From positions 62,001-126,000 of the forward strand of contig JASAND010027672.1 of NCBI GenBank assembly GCA_030248195.1: a stretch of 64,000 nt of DNA, written 5' to 3'. This DNA is from Trissonchulus latispiculum (lineage: Eukaryota; Nematoda; Enoplea; Enoplida; Ironidae). Every line of letters begins with the position of its first letter. Within the stretch, counting starts at the first letter, position 1. Made by a program: the position numbers and the translations under genes. Shown piece after piece: positions 10,309 through 21,599 of the stretch. The notes beneath the pieces are model-generated. The model was not told the origin of the DNA. It was given only the letters and a program-made list of their open reading frames with translations, and searched no databases.

Positions 10309-11893
10309 ACTAAAGTCTGACCAAAAAATCTTGGAACCGAACAGTCAGCACTAGTCCTGAGTTATCCTTTGAAGGTAGCCTATATAAAGTATATATTTTT
10401 AGAATCCTCAGGAGGAGGAGATTCCGATAAACCCATCATATCCGGTCTATATCCGGTTACCGGATACTAAATCGATAAAAACGCTTCAGATACGGAAGAA
10501 AAATGCTAATTAATTCATGCTCTAGTATATTGGTCCTTGGCTCAAAACATTTCCGAAAATCGGGTCGCATCCGGTCCATGTCCGATAACCGGATGCACAG
10601 GTCACAAAAACTGTACAGCAAGATGGGTAGGTCGTACAGTTTCGCTAATTTGATTTTTGGATTCCTCGGGTCGAAATTAGTCTGTATCCAAAATTTTGTC
10701 CGGTTTGGACCAAAATTGCGTGGTCTATGGTCGTATCCGGTTCGCAAAAAACCGGAAAAACCAGTTTTTCCGGCTTGGTGCTCGGAATCGCGGATTAAAA
10801 ATGTTCCCTTTGAGCACAATGAATGTTTGGGAGGCTACTTTCATTTTACCGGTGTCAAAGCAATCGAATATCCGGGCCATTTCCGGTTCTGAGCTTTGAA
10901 ATTTGAGATTTCATGTGCTATTATCTCAGTATCCGGTTGGTCCGGAAGTCAAATTATTGCATTAAACTTATATTTGGTCTATCCCTAACCAACACCAACC
11001 TCAAATTACTTCATATCTGCTGTAAATTTTGAATGGCAGCGTTTTAAAAATGGTTCCAAAATAGGTTATATTGCATGCGACAAAGCTAAGCGTATGTGAT
11101 CAAATCTCATGTCCGGTATAACAATTAGACAAAACAAACAAAAATCACCCATTTTTAAAACGCTGCCATTCAAAATTTACAACAGATATGAAGTAATTTG
11201 AGGTTGGTGTTGGTTAGGGATAGACCAAATATAATTTTAATGCAATAATTTGACTTCCGAACCAACCGGATACTGAGATAATAGCCCATGAAATCTCATA
11301 TTTCAAAGCTCAGAACCGGAAATGGACCGGATATTCGACTGCTTTGACACCGGTAAAATGAAAGTAGCCTCCCAAACATTCATTGTGCCAAAAGGGAACA
11401 TTTTTAATCCGCGATTCCGAGCACCAGGCCGGAAAAACCGTTTTTTCCGGTTTTTTGCGAACCGGATACGACCATAGATCACGCAATTTTGGTCCAAACC
11501 GGACAAAATTTTGGATACAGACTAATTTCGACCGGAGGAATCCAAAAATCCAATCAGTGAAACTGTACGATCTACCCATCTTGCTGTACAGTTTTTGTGA
11601 CCTGTACATCCGGTTACCGGACATGGACCGGATGTGACCCGATTTTCGGAAATGTTTTGAGCCAAGGACCAATATACTAGAGCATGAATTAATTAGCATT
11701 TTTCTTCCGAATCTGAAGCGTTTTTATCGATTTAGTATCCGGTAACCGGATATAGACCGGATATGATGGGTTTATCGGAATCTCCTCCTCCTGAGGATTC
11801 TAAAAATATATACTTTATATAGGCTATCTTCAAAGGATAACTCAGGACTGGGGCTGACTGTTCGGTTCCAAGATTTTTTGGTCAGACTTTAGT
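10309..11893. mobile_element. Large palindromic fold-back element, two 745-bp arms
   Basis: The left arm 10309-11053 and right arm 11149-11893 are inverted copies of equal length around a 95-bp spacer. The outer ends are ACTAAAGTCTGACC and its complement. The arms are rich in CCGG-containing motifs (GGTTACCGGATA, GGTCTATATCCGG). Each arm encodes the same 129-codon open frame on opposite strands (10503-10892 plus; 11310-11699 minus), sharing IRSMS, SQKLYSKMGRSYSF and SKLVCIQNFVRFGPKL. Differences between arms are scattered substitutions. The protein is unrecognised and may simply be conserved by recent duplication. No transposase motif is seen. Confidence 0.85.
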
Positions 11894-12412
11894 TATCTAA
11901 GCTATCAGGGGAGGGGCATAAACCGAAAGGGAAATTTCAAAATTCAAAAATAACGGAAAATAACAATAGAATACAAATGCAATTAGCACAGTGCTAACTT
12001 TTAAATTTTTTCAAAATTCATTTCGAATGTAAATTCTTCAGCTAAATCTAACAAAAACTAAACTAAGTTTGCGTTTTTTCAAAAGACATCCAATTTAAAC
12101 TTTGTGTCTGCCAAGAAATTTTGCCCCCGTTTTGTTTCGTGAGGAAAAATTTTGCTGCGCTTTGCTGCATGGGGTAAATAATGCTGTGCGGAGGTATAAG
12201 CTGGATAAGCTGAATTGCTCGCGGGATAAGATGTTGATGCTCAAATAAATTTTTAGATGCGCTTTGCAGTGTAATGTAAAATTTTGCTGCGAGGGTATAG
12301 GGGCGGTGCTAGAGGGGGTCTTTTGTGGGGTGGTTAGCCGATAGCGAGCACAGCATAGTTTTGGCCTTCACTACATAGTGTATGACGCTTGTCTTACCAT
12401 TATGTGCTCTGG
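11894..12412. repeat. AT-rich stretch ending in a CAAGAG-family right terminus
   Basis: From about 12300, GGGGTGGTTAGCCGATAGCG leads through a decayed hairpin to CATTATGTGCTCTGG at 12412, resembling the family's subterminal and terminal sequences. The left end is not identifiable; TTTTGCTGCG(C) repeats occur at 12120-12300. Confidence 0.5.
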
Positions 12413-12923
12413 ACCACACGAAGAAATAGATTACACCTGACCTGCTAATCTCAATAAACTGCACTGGAATTGTGCAAATAGAAATGCAAGATTCGATATA
12501 ATTTACCAATAATGTCGAGAGCTTTCGTGCAGTAAAGATCTGGTTTTATTTTAAAAGAAAGTGGAAAATGAGAAGCTTAGAGCAGAGTGTAAAAGTCTTG
12601 AATTCAGTTCTGCAGCCTAACTTCAGTTGCAACTATACGTCTTGATTGCACATGCTTCACATTAATGAAGTGCAAATTGTTTTTCATCCCATTCAAATTA
12701 CACTCCAAAAAAGAATTATCGGCAACAAAAGTGAATGATAAGCGTATGCCTGCAGGACGTTCTCTGCTGAGCCACTGCTGTCACTGCTGAACCATATTCT
12801 GCATGCCAACATTATTCTCCCGAGAGTCCATAATAAATGAGAACGACAGAATTCAGCTGCTGGTTCTGTTTAGCGTACAAACTAAGTATCAGAGACCCTG
12901 CCCGCTGTCATTATTCGTATTAT

Positions 12924-13251
12924 CAAGAGTACATAATACATAAGAGTATGACAAGCGTGTACATGTACGGGGTCCAAACGGGGTGGTCGGGGTCTATGTT
13001 AGTATACTTACATGTCAAACTTGACGGGGCACCAATTCGTGTATGGGGTATAAGCTTGTATGATTTACACATTTGTGTACAAAATATACAAGCACGAGCC
13101 TGATTCCCCGTTTGGACCCCGTACATGTATAGGGGCGGGGGGAGGGGGGGTCTGATTTATGGGGTTCAGTCGATAGCGCGCATCGGATGTAGCGAGCTCA
13201 TAATACATAGAGTATGCCAGCTGTCATACTCTTATGTACTATGTACTCTTG
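12924..13251. mobile_element. Complete CAAGAG-family TIR element with internal palindrome
   Basis: CAAGAGTACATAATACATAA at 12924 is inverted at 13251 (ATGTACTCTTG). Flanking GTATTAT copies at 12917-12923 and 13252-13258 are an exact 7-bp target duplication. The interior carries a second inverted pair: GTACGGGGTCCAAACGGGG near 12965 and CCCCGTTTGGACCCCGTAC near 13107, suggesting a nested element or a long stem. There is no transposase. Confidence 0.9.
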
Positions 13252-13259
13252 GTATTATT

Positions 13260-15707
13260 AGCTACGTTTGGTTTTGCCACTATTTGATACAACCTGAAAA
13301 GACTTGAATGTGAATTGTTGACGGCAGTGCTAGTGCCAGCCAAGAATTGAGTATAATATAAGTTCAGCATGTTTCGAAAATGTCCCTTCAGTCCCCATTT
13401 CACATTCACTCGCAGTCAGATCTCAAAAAGTTAAGGGAGCTGCGCGTTACAACGGTATCCACGACACCGTCGGAGAGTTACTTTTCCGCCCATATATAGC
13501 CAGCACTTCAAGGCAGCAAAGTTTATGGTGGTCGGTGGACAATAATACATCTCATCAACCTCCCCCAATGTACAAATTTTGGCACTCAAAATAGGTTTTC
13601 AAGATCTTCATTCTGATGGATTAACAGTTTGACTTTGACCAATAGAAATGCTTTTTTCACGAATGTTAACCGTTATTGTCTAAATAGTACAAACCAGCGT
13701 TTCATCATCGTTAACCCCGTTTCATTGTTTAGCATCAAGCTATAATTAGTAGATGTACGCGTACTTTATTATTCTTTACTGTTTTCATACATGTTAATAT
13801 TATTGGGTGTCTGTAGAAGATTGTAGTTAGGCAAATCATAAACCATACTTTACACAGTATCAGGTTATTTATTTAATGTTGCAGCAGACAGTACTGACAG
13901 AATATTCAAGATAACTACAGCTTATTTTATGCCATCCAGCTACAGAAAACAGCCATTTCAATTTGTAATTGAGAATCCATACTACATTAAAAGCCAGTAA
14001 TATTACCTTCATAAATTTTTCCGGCTACGCCTCAGCGTAGCCGGCTATTATACATTATTCTGTACTAAATTGTAACTCTCGCACATGGAAAGTTATAGGA
14101 AAGTGAACTGGCTTTGTGTTAAATATGCAGGGGGTTTAGTACAGGGCTCACACATATGTATATTTCCCAATTAACTAGAATTTCTGAAATGCTGTCGCTT
14201 TCGTTGGTTTCATATGCAAATTAGGTTAAGCATTGTAATTAAGAACATTCTGAGGAATAGACAGGCAGAATAGAAGTTTATCAATTAAGAGTTTATTTCT
14301 TTTTCTTTTGCATAACCATCAGATGTTTCAGTTTAATTTGCTTGATTGAGGCAGTTTGTTGGGTGAAAATCTTTTAGTCCACCCGTTCGCATTGCGCAAG
14401 CTCTCAAATGAGTATTGAGCAATGCTGTTTCTGCTTTTTTCTGTTCAGGCCGTTGCGGCAGTTTTAGTCGATTGTCTTTTAATTTAATTTTAGTAGTCGA
14501 CGCAAATTTTCTTATCTATCGTAATTATGTTTTCTTTTTCTTGTCGTTTTCGATGGGCGATCAAAATAGTTCTCGTCCTATTTTAGCTTCAGCCGAAGCC
14601 ATCAAGTATTCAAATTACCAGAGGAGTCTGCAACTGATTTCATTTTCAGACGGCAACTACAATTAATGTCTTATAAACTGTATGCCACTATATCTTTTAA
14701 AAACTATATCGTGCCTTAAAACTTTAACAGAAGCTTGAAAACGGTTACTAAAAAGAATTAATTTCAATCTGGAATATAAAAATTCAGCTTAGAAATAATC
14801 AAGAGCACTGTTAATGAGCAAATTATTCACAAGTATTGAAAATATGAAAATAAATATGAAAATCACTTTCAGAAATAATCTTTGCTGCGTAGCCGGCCCT
14901 AACTTTACTCCTAAACTGGCAACATATTTTGCATACAACTTATGCTTGTTGCAACCATTAGTTTATGAGCAACAAATACGCAGGCAGAGTCCAGCATAAG
15001 AGAACTGTTCGCGAGCTGTTGCAACATTGTTCACAGCAAAGTCTGCTGATATAGCTTTCAAAATACATTCTGAATGCGAATGAAGATCTATATGAATGCA
15101 ACGTTGAGCACAGTGCCATCCATTTGAATGCTTGACACCAGATACTTTCAGAAAAAGGATGGGTTTTCAAATGTTTACTCGAATGTTTAAGAAATACCCT
15201 TTCTATTTTTGCTTTTTAGGTTTTTCCTTTTTCTTTTTTGTACGCCCCACTCCGGTTGGTCTTACACCGGTTACGAGTAGTGTGCTTGATGCTAATATTT
15301 AAATTTTGACTGGGAGGTTAGCTGGCACCAAATAATTGTCTTTAACGCAAGGCGAGGCGTTTCGCAAGGATTGAGATTTGCCATCACTGCCTGTGTGATG
15401 AACGCACCTCGGCAGCGCCACCCCTTAGTTATCCCCTTAATTCTCGGTAAATTGATGACATAGGGGGACGGATTGCTAAAAATGGTGTCAGCTTGTAGAT
15501 TGGTGATACAAATGGCTGGTCGCTGGACCAATTTGAAAGGGGCATACCAAATACAAAGTTTTTCCTTAACAAGAGCTTATACACATAGTTCTTAGTTGTA
15601 TCTTTAAGGCCAGATAATCTGCTTTCTATTTATTTAAACGTTGCTAATCTACATTCCGCTTTTGTTTTCAGAATATAACGTGGAAACTGACCTACCATAG
15701 ACCTGTA
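13260..15707. other. Mostly unique AT-rich DNA; right part of a dispersed duplication at its start
   Basis: 13252-13490 is duplicated at 46193-46420, including the target duplication beside the CAAGAG element. Beyond that I see no supported exon. Open frames at 14415-14666, 14814-14999 and 15292-15531 match nothing known to me. Confidence 0.4.
14021..14044. repeat. Perfect 10-bp hairpin CCGGCTACGC/GCGTAGCCGG
   Basis: Ten-base arms are separated by CTCA. The motif TGCGTAGCCGG recurs near 14886. No function is evident. Confidence 0.7.
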
Positions 15708-15781
15708 GTACTTACTACTAAACTGCTACTCTACTACTACTAATACTACTAGTACTACTGCTACTACTACTACTACTACTA
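15708..15781. repeat. CTA trinucleotide microsatellite
   Basis: Degenerate CTA (TAC) repeats become pure at the right end. Confidence 0.9.
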
Positions 15782-15869
15782 AAGACAGAGTCTTCATTAG
15801 TCCCACTACCTGTGTCAAAATAACTGTAAAATGAAGGAGATTAAACAAATCACTGACAGATGACCACTG

Positions 15870-16540
15870 AGCAATTCAATAACTAAAACTTGGGCCGAAC
15901 CAGGCTACACATCAGCAGCAATGATTTAAATCAACGTTTTTGCATGGCTACCCAATTTCTTTCTTATTTGTTTGGAACAATCACTTATAACTACCTTTTG
16001 GCCACTTGCCATTTTATATTGTCTTCCAAAATATATGAAACATTTAAACTTCCTTAATTCCAAGCACCCATAAATTCAACGTCATTTCAAAAGCCAATTA
16101 ATTACTTTTCTTTAGAGATCAATTATGAACTACATGTATTTTGCATGCATGTATTTAATTTCTTCTCAGTTTTAACAACACACTGGTGGTAGTGTTGTCT
16201 GACCTGCTATTCGAGGCTCGGTACATCTGTCAGCGCAGTGTTTTAAGGGTATGGACATGTCCGTCCAATACAACTGTTATATGTTGGCAGACTCTATCCT
16301 CCCATGCAGCCTTTTTTGGTTATTTTGACACATTGCCAATTTTGGCTCTGTGATAATGGCCCAATGTCGGACTTTCGCTATTTTGGCACTTCGGTTGAGC
16401 TAGACATTTTTCCACAGACTAGCAGCAGTTTGTTTTGTTTAAATATTTGAACTATGCGCGGAATGTAACGAAGGGGATTTTTTAATTTCGCTTAGTTGCT
16501 TTCAGGAGATGGGCTCACAGTTTGCATTTTTTCACCTGGC
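15870..16540. repeat. Dispersed repeat block R1, copy 1
   Basis: The block begins near AACTTGGGCCGAACCAGG and ends near GCTTTCAGGAGATGGGC. It is repeated collinearly at about 27840-28490 and in part at 28750-28870 and 30290-30540. It contains GGCAGACTCTATCCTCCCATG. There is no clear ORF. It may be part of a larger retroelement or satellite unit. Confidence 0.75.
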
Positions 16541-16564
16541 GACTTTCCAGCTTCAACACGTGAA

Positions 16565-16731
16565 CATACAAGCGAGTGCTGGTACACAATTGTGTACCAG
16601 GTACTCAGTTGTGGGGGGCTCACTAGGTACTCAGTAGTGGTGGGGGTAGCCCGTTATTGTGCAGATGTCTGCAGCCTAATAACTATAGAGTGGAACGCTT
16701 GTCACACTCTAATAGTTATTATGTACTCTTG
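16565..16731. mobile_element. CAAGAG-family element, right part only
   Basis: The right end reads AATAGTTATTATGTACTCTTG, preceded by the family hairpin and by GTTATTGTGCAGATG. The left terminus is missing: the element fuses to the end of block R1. Two GGTACTCAGT motifs lie inside. Confidence 0.7.
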
Positions 16732-16734
16732 AAC

Positions 16735-16935
16735 TATGGACCCACCTCATAGACTGAAGCGGCACGGTTCTGTTCCGGTCAGTATACTTTTTCTGTCGGT
16801 TCAGTTCCGGTCAGAATACTTATCTGCCAGTTCATTTCCGGCCACAATATAGTATTTTGTCACTTCTGTATTTTCAATACACGTCTACGGCCACGTCACT
16901 TGATTCCGGTAGGATTGCTTCTTCCTGTTAAAAAG
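16735..16935. repeat. Dispersed repeat with GTTCCGGTCAG motifs, copy 1
   Basis: ACTATGGACCCACCTCAT begins a block of internal short repeats (GTTCCGGTCAGTATACTTTT). It recurs at about 30917-31145. Confidence 0.7.
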
Positions 16936-17939
16936 ACTTTTAGAGGTTCTGCTCTCTCGCAACTAATGTAATGGGAGAGATTTTAGTAGTGTGTGGGTGT
17001 AGATTTTTATAGAGTTGGTGTGATATTCACGTGCGAGTCGTTTCTACATTAATTTCCTGGCGTGCTTTTATTCAGTCTGTATGGCCGCCATGTGGCGTTG
17101 TAACTTTTCAAGAATTTTCAAGACTTTCTAACCAATCAAAATCCAACACGGTGGGATGCTCTGAGTTTAATCACTAAAGTTGTCAATGTTTAAGTTTTCT
17201 TTCATGCAGAGCAGTCGGGTGCGGGTCTAGGCGAGTTACTTTTATATGTGCTGTTTTTCCTTGGCTGTTCGTTTTCTTCTATACGCCGTCCCTTGTGCCC
17301 ACTAGTTGACCAGGCTCTTTGTTATCAGCTCTCGAGCCATGCTCTGCGCGCTAACGGCCCACCCCCCCCCCCCCAACAATTGTGTACCTAGTGGACCCCC
17401 CTCAAATAGTAGTACGCAATTGCGTATGCTCACTCTTTTCTATAGGAGGGCACCCGCCACGCAAGTGTGACCTATCATTTGATCCCCCCGCAAAAGACTC
17501 ATTTTTCAACTGGTGAATAGGTCACATTTGCGGTCACATTAGGTCACATGATTACAACTATCGTCTGGCGGAAACTTAATAATCAACAGAGTTTAGCATG
17601 GCCTGCTCAGACTTTGAAGTGGTCCAGCAGTTATGATTTTATTTAATTGCAAGACAAGATTTACAACCCGGTTATTTACGGATATAATAGACCAATACAT
17701 TTCTTGTTTTGATAATAAGAAATTAATGTGTTCGCAGTTATTTCCGTAATTACCACTTAATTGCATTGTGTAGAACTGTGAGTATCAGTTAGAAGCATTT
17801 ACACAGTAATTATAAGAAATTTCAGAAAATAAGCAAGATGACCCTCGGGATGTGAAAATATGGTCTTTTGAACTGAAAATGTTAAGGAAATTCTCAATTT
17901 TGCTTTCAAGGTAGTGTATCCCGTGCAGTACAAAATCGT
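16936..17939. other. No gene; one CAAGAG-family internal fragment
   Basis: At 17335-17420, GCTCTGCGCGCTAACGGCCC followed by a C run resembles the family's left subterminal region without its terminus. The rest shows no supported exon. Confidence 0.4.
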
Positions 17940-18120
17940 CTCATTTAAATATAATTTAAGAATCCTACAATGTTAATAGTATTCACAGTTTAAAATGACA
18001 CTTTAAACTCCCTTCCCTCCTTCAAATTTAGTTTTTGCATCAATGGAACTACTGTAAGAATCCTTGTATTTGAATAAAGTAGGCGGAACATAGTAGAATA
18101 ATTAGAAGAAGCCCGAAGAG
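17940..18120. repeat. Dispersed repeat block immediately upstream of P exon A
   Basis: CCTACAATGTTAATAGTATT to GGCGGAACATAGTAGAATAA is repeated at about 27700-27845 and 28615-28760. In the other copies it runs into block R1 instead of gene P, so two repeat families have been joined differently. Confidence 0.65.
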
Positions 18121-18246
18121 TGGAAAGTGGCCAATTTCGGGTAGGAGGAGTGGTTATGAGTTGGAGAGCCCTAAAACTAAGAGGAGGGAAAATCGCATAG
18201 TCATTGTTGTGTTTTAGGGCAAAAGTGATAACACGGGAACGTAGCA

Positions 18247-18932
18247 ATGAGCGGCTGGCTCAGGAAAAATCCAGTCTATCAGCCTACGCTAGATGAAGCC
18301 CGGATAGAAGTGGCGGAGCTGAATCGACAGTTGTTGGATACCAGATACCTGTTGGAGGCCAGACAACCTACTGGAGGCCAGACACCTGTTGGAGGACAGA
18401 AGGAACGCTACCGCTCAAACAGGTGAATAACGAATGGGTCAGTTCACTTGACTAGTTTCGTATCAGGCTGCACTACAGTACTTATGTTAAATACCAGAAT
18501 TTCATTCTGCAACTCTTGCTAGCTGTACGCAAGTAATCCAAATGTTGACGCTAAGTTTAGCGTCTTGAAGAAATCTGTGTTTGTCTAGACATCCATTATG
18601 ATTGTTAGTTAGTTCAGTGTTTGGGGCATTATTGGGAATAAACTTTCCAATTTTAGATTTTTGTGATTTTCCAAAGCATCTTTGAAGTCTAGTTTTGCGA
18701 AAAATTTATTGTATTAGCTTTTAGCATTTGCTTCATTTTTTCTGCTTCCTTCTTTTACTATAATTTAGGTTCATACATATGTGGGTATTTTTAGCGCCGC
18801 ATTGGAGTTCTTCAGCAGGAGCTTGCTGAGTTGCTTGATGAGGTGGAACGATTGAAGCAAGTAGTTAATGGGCTGAAACTGAAACTGTATCACTATGACA
18901 AAGAAGGGCCAAAGAGGATTAAAGATATCTAG
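18247..18932 (+). CDS. Family P gene, copy 1: exon A plus coiled-coil exon B
   Basis: Exon A starts at ATG 18247 (MSGWLRKNPVYQPTLDEARI) and reads through a helical stretch, AELNRQLLDTRYLLEA, and a repeat-derived GGQ segment to a donor at 18422 (AAACAG|GTGAAT). Exon B (18795-18932) follows TTTTTAG and ends in TAG. It encodes RRIGVLQQELAELLDEVERL and continues; Ile/Leu/Val fall at residues 3, 6, 10, 13, 17, 20, 24, 27 and 31, an uninterrupted heptad pattern of a coiled coil or zipper. The phases do not match directly (A ends in phase 2; open B needs phase 0), so a further exon or a fixed lesion is implied. An alternative acceptor at TTTTAG|GGCAAAAGTG reads a different helical frame (RERSNERLAQEKSSL). 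The protein is unrecognised. Copies of A are at 20732, 32875 and 46848, and of B at 32188. Confidence 0.45.
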
Positions 18933-18988
18933 CTTAATTTTTACCACGGTTCCTTCCATGTGGAATGCTGTCAAAAGTTTGCACTGAA

Positions 18989-20232
18989 GGGGGGTGGTCC
19001 ATCATGAAAAATTTTTAGGCGACGGATTCCGCTCATTTTCACACATAAGTTAGCCACATATGTCGTGCATATCAAGTTTAAATTTTGAGTTGTTTCGTTC
19101 AGTTCTCCGTAAGTTACGAGCAATCAACTGTGTGCAATTTAAATATGAGCGAGCACAAGGGTGCTGCAGCCAACTGAGGCAAATTTTCGCAAATCAGCTC
19201 TAAGTTTTTAGCTTATTTTGTTACACACCTTTAAAAACTATTAAGAAAAACATTTTAGTACCGTTTCCAGCCGGATGGGCTTGATCAGAAGCTTCTCTAA
19301 AAAATTTCTCGGAGAAGCAAGGTCCTTGTTCCTTCTTATGTGATGAAACATTTAACAGCGGCTAACTTACAATAGAAGCTTTTCCGACCCATAGTTCTAT
19401 GAGAAAAATTCATCCCCGCAATGAGAGCTTTCGATTGATGTATAATATGCCATATTTTGAAAAATTTTAAAATTCGCTGTTTTGAGAAATTTGGGGTTCG
19501 AGGGTCCCGTTTGGCACGCTGAGAAGTACTGGACATAGCTATCAGCATAATTCAAGCTGCAAATGGATCCAGAGACATGAATACACAAGTTGGAATACAA
19601 GATAGACAGATTTGGACCTTACTGTTGTCAGAATTTAGCCAAATTTTCGGAAAAACCGAAATTTTGACAATTTTGCTAAAAATGCCCATTTTTGCGCCAA
19701 AAAGATCTCGAAACTGGGAAAAGATAAAATGAAACCATTGGTATCAGTGGAACCGCCAATTCAAGTACTACGGAACCCTGGAGTTAGAATTTTTATTTAG
19801 GCCTCTGAATTAGAGTAATTTGCAAGTCTTTCCGAAGACCCCATTTTTCAGCTGCAAAAAACGTTGAATTTTGATGATTTTCCAATGTTTTCGATAAATA
19901 AAAAATTTTTTAAAAATTTTAGGGGCCTAAATCAAAATTCTACTTCCACCGTACCGCAGTTTATGATTATAGCTACATTATAAATATAAAATTATGCAGG
20001 ATTACAACTGTTTGTCGAGAGATCTTTTTGGCGCAAGAATAAAATCACCACTTTTTCTGTTTCCTATGTTTAACACATGCGGACCTCGACTTTGAGGTGA
20101 AATAACTCAACAACCGTAAGAGATACGAGTTTAATTTTAAAACTCGTTAAAATATCCCACTCAAAGATAATTATATGTGAAAATGAGCGAAATCGGAGAT
20201 GGTCGAAAAATTGACCAAAAATGGACCCCCCC
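18989..20232. mobile_element. TTAA-flanked TIR element (piggyBac-like MITE)
   Basis: The termini are GGGGGGTGGTCCAT and, inverted, ATGGACCCCCC, with extended imperfect TIRs of about 60 bp sharing CGCTCATTTTCACA. The flanks are TGAA (18985-18988, a probable mutated TTAA) and TTAA (20233-20236). The sister copy of the P unit at 32396-32399 has a single TTAA with no insertion, which is an empty site. TTAA duplication is the piggyBac hallmark. No transposase frame is visible. Confidence 0.8.
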
Positions 20233-20290
20233 TTAAGCTTATTATACACTTATTGCTCCGCATATTAATGTTCTTTTATCAAGCCCCCTC

Positions 20291-20518
20291 ATGTACTTTC
20301 TGGTTATCGGTAACTCATTGCAGTTTAGCAAATTTATTGTATCCGGTCGTCCACTCTCTACCGAAGAATCCAATTGATTTAGGGAATACTCGTTTATACT
20401 TAGTACAGTTTTAATAAAATTAATTAGTTTAAGTTTATTAATCAACTTTGCTCTGCAAAATACTAAAGAGTGGGTTAACCTGTACCAGAGGTGGATAGGG
20501 AGTCCAAAAGTGGTCTGA
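20291..20518 (+). pseudogene. Family P exon C, copy 1 (broken)
   Basis: Reads MYFLVIGNSLQFSKFIVSGR and continues, but CAATTGA creates a stop about 28 codons in, and the acceptor TTTAG seen at 32441 is altered to TTATC. The intact sister is at 32443-32681. Confidence 0.6.
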
Positions 20519-20731
20519 AATTTGTGAGTGAACGACGTTTCTAAAAGTTGTCCCCTCAAGCGAGTGTGATTAGGAGAAGCCCGAAGAATGGGAATTGGGA
20601 ATGGGAATGGGAATGCCAATTTAGGGTGGGAGGAGTGGTTATGAGTTGGAGAGCCCTAAAACTAAGAGGAGGGAAAATCGCATAGTCACTGTTGTGTTTT
20701 AGGGCAAAAGTGATAACACGGGAACGTAGCA

Positions 20732-20907
20732 ATGAGCGGCTGGCTCAGGAAAAATCCAGTCTATCAGCCTACGCTAGATGAAGCCCGGATAGAAGTGGCG
20801 GAGCTGAATCGACAGTTGTTGGATACCAGATACCTGTTGGAGGCCAGACAACCTGTTGGAGGCCAGACACCTGTTGGAGGACAGAAGAAACGCTACCGCT
20901 CAAACAG
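20732..20907 (+). CDS. Family P exon A, copy 2
   Basis: Open from ATG, same sequence as copy 1 with minor changes (QPVGGQTPVGGQ). Donor AAACAG|GTGAAT is retained. No exon B follows: the copy breaks off near 21090. About 210 bases separate it from exon C upstream. Confidence 0.45.
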
Positions 20908-21099
20908 GTGAATAACGAAGGTGTCGGTTCACTTGATTAGTTTCTTATCATTCTGCACTACAGTACTTATGTTAAATACCAGTAACTTCATTCTGCAACT
21001 CTTGCTAACTGTACGCAAATAATGCAAATGTTGACGCTAAGTTTATGCAAATTAGGTCTTGAAGAAATCTGTGTTTGTCTAGACATCCCAGTGTTCGTA

Positions 21100-21599
21100 A
21101 GTTCCAAACTCCGTAAATTCATTTAGTAATAGAATGACTTTCTTTATTCTTTATTAGTTCATCAGTAGTTAGGGTTTCCTAGTTTCTAGTTTACTAGAGC
21201 GAGTTGCCCCTAAGTTTCGTGTGACGCAGAACCTGCATTCGTTTCGCCATTTAATTGACGGTTTAGTCACTGGACAGTGAACCGGTAGTTAACATTTGGA
21301 GACCGTGACAGGACCACTGTCCGGTCTGCAAAAACTTCTAATTTTCTTTTGAATTTCTGAATTTAATTTTTTCACTTAATTTTTGCAATTTAAATTAAAA
21401 CTTGATATTTTAAACTTCAGAATTGTTAAGGGACAACTCGAGAATTTTGGAAATCCCAAAGTGTAACTGAATTAGTAGTATAAAAAGGGTCTAGTAGTAT
21501 AAAATGGAGTGGTTCTTCCTAACGAACTTGTTGTTGAATTTTCCCGGTACTGGGAAACCTTAACTATGCACTATGCAATAACTATCCTTTACATCGTTA
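21100..21599. other. No gene; partly shared with the P-unit flank at 31.9 kb
   Basis: AGTATAAAATGGAGTGGTTCTTCC (21491 onward) also occurs near 31920, showing another rearranged piece of the P repeat. No ORF is supported. Confidence 0.45.

Noticed and set aside
10457..10819. Minus-strand 120-codon frame in the palindrome arm
   Set aside because: Shadow of the longer plus-strand frame; shortened in the other arm.
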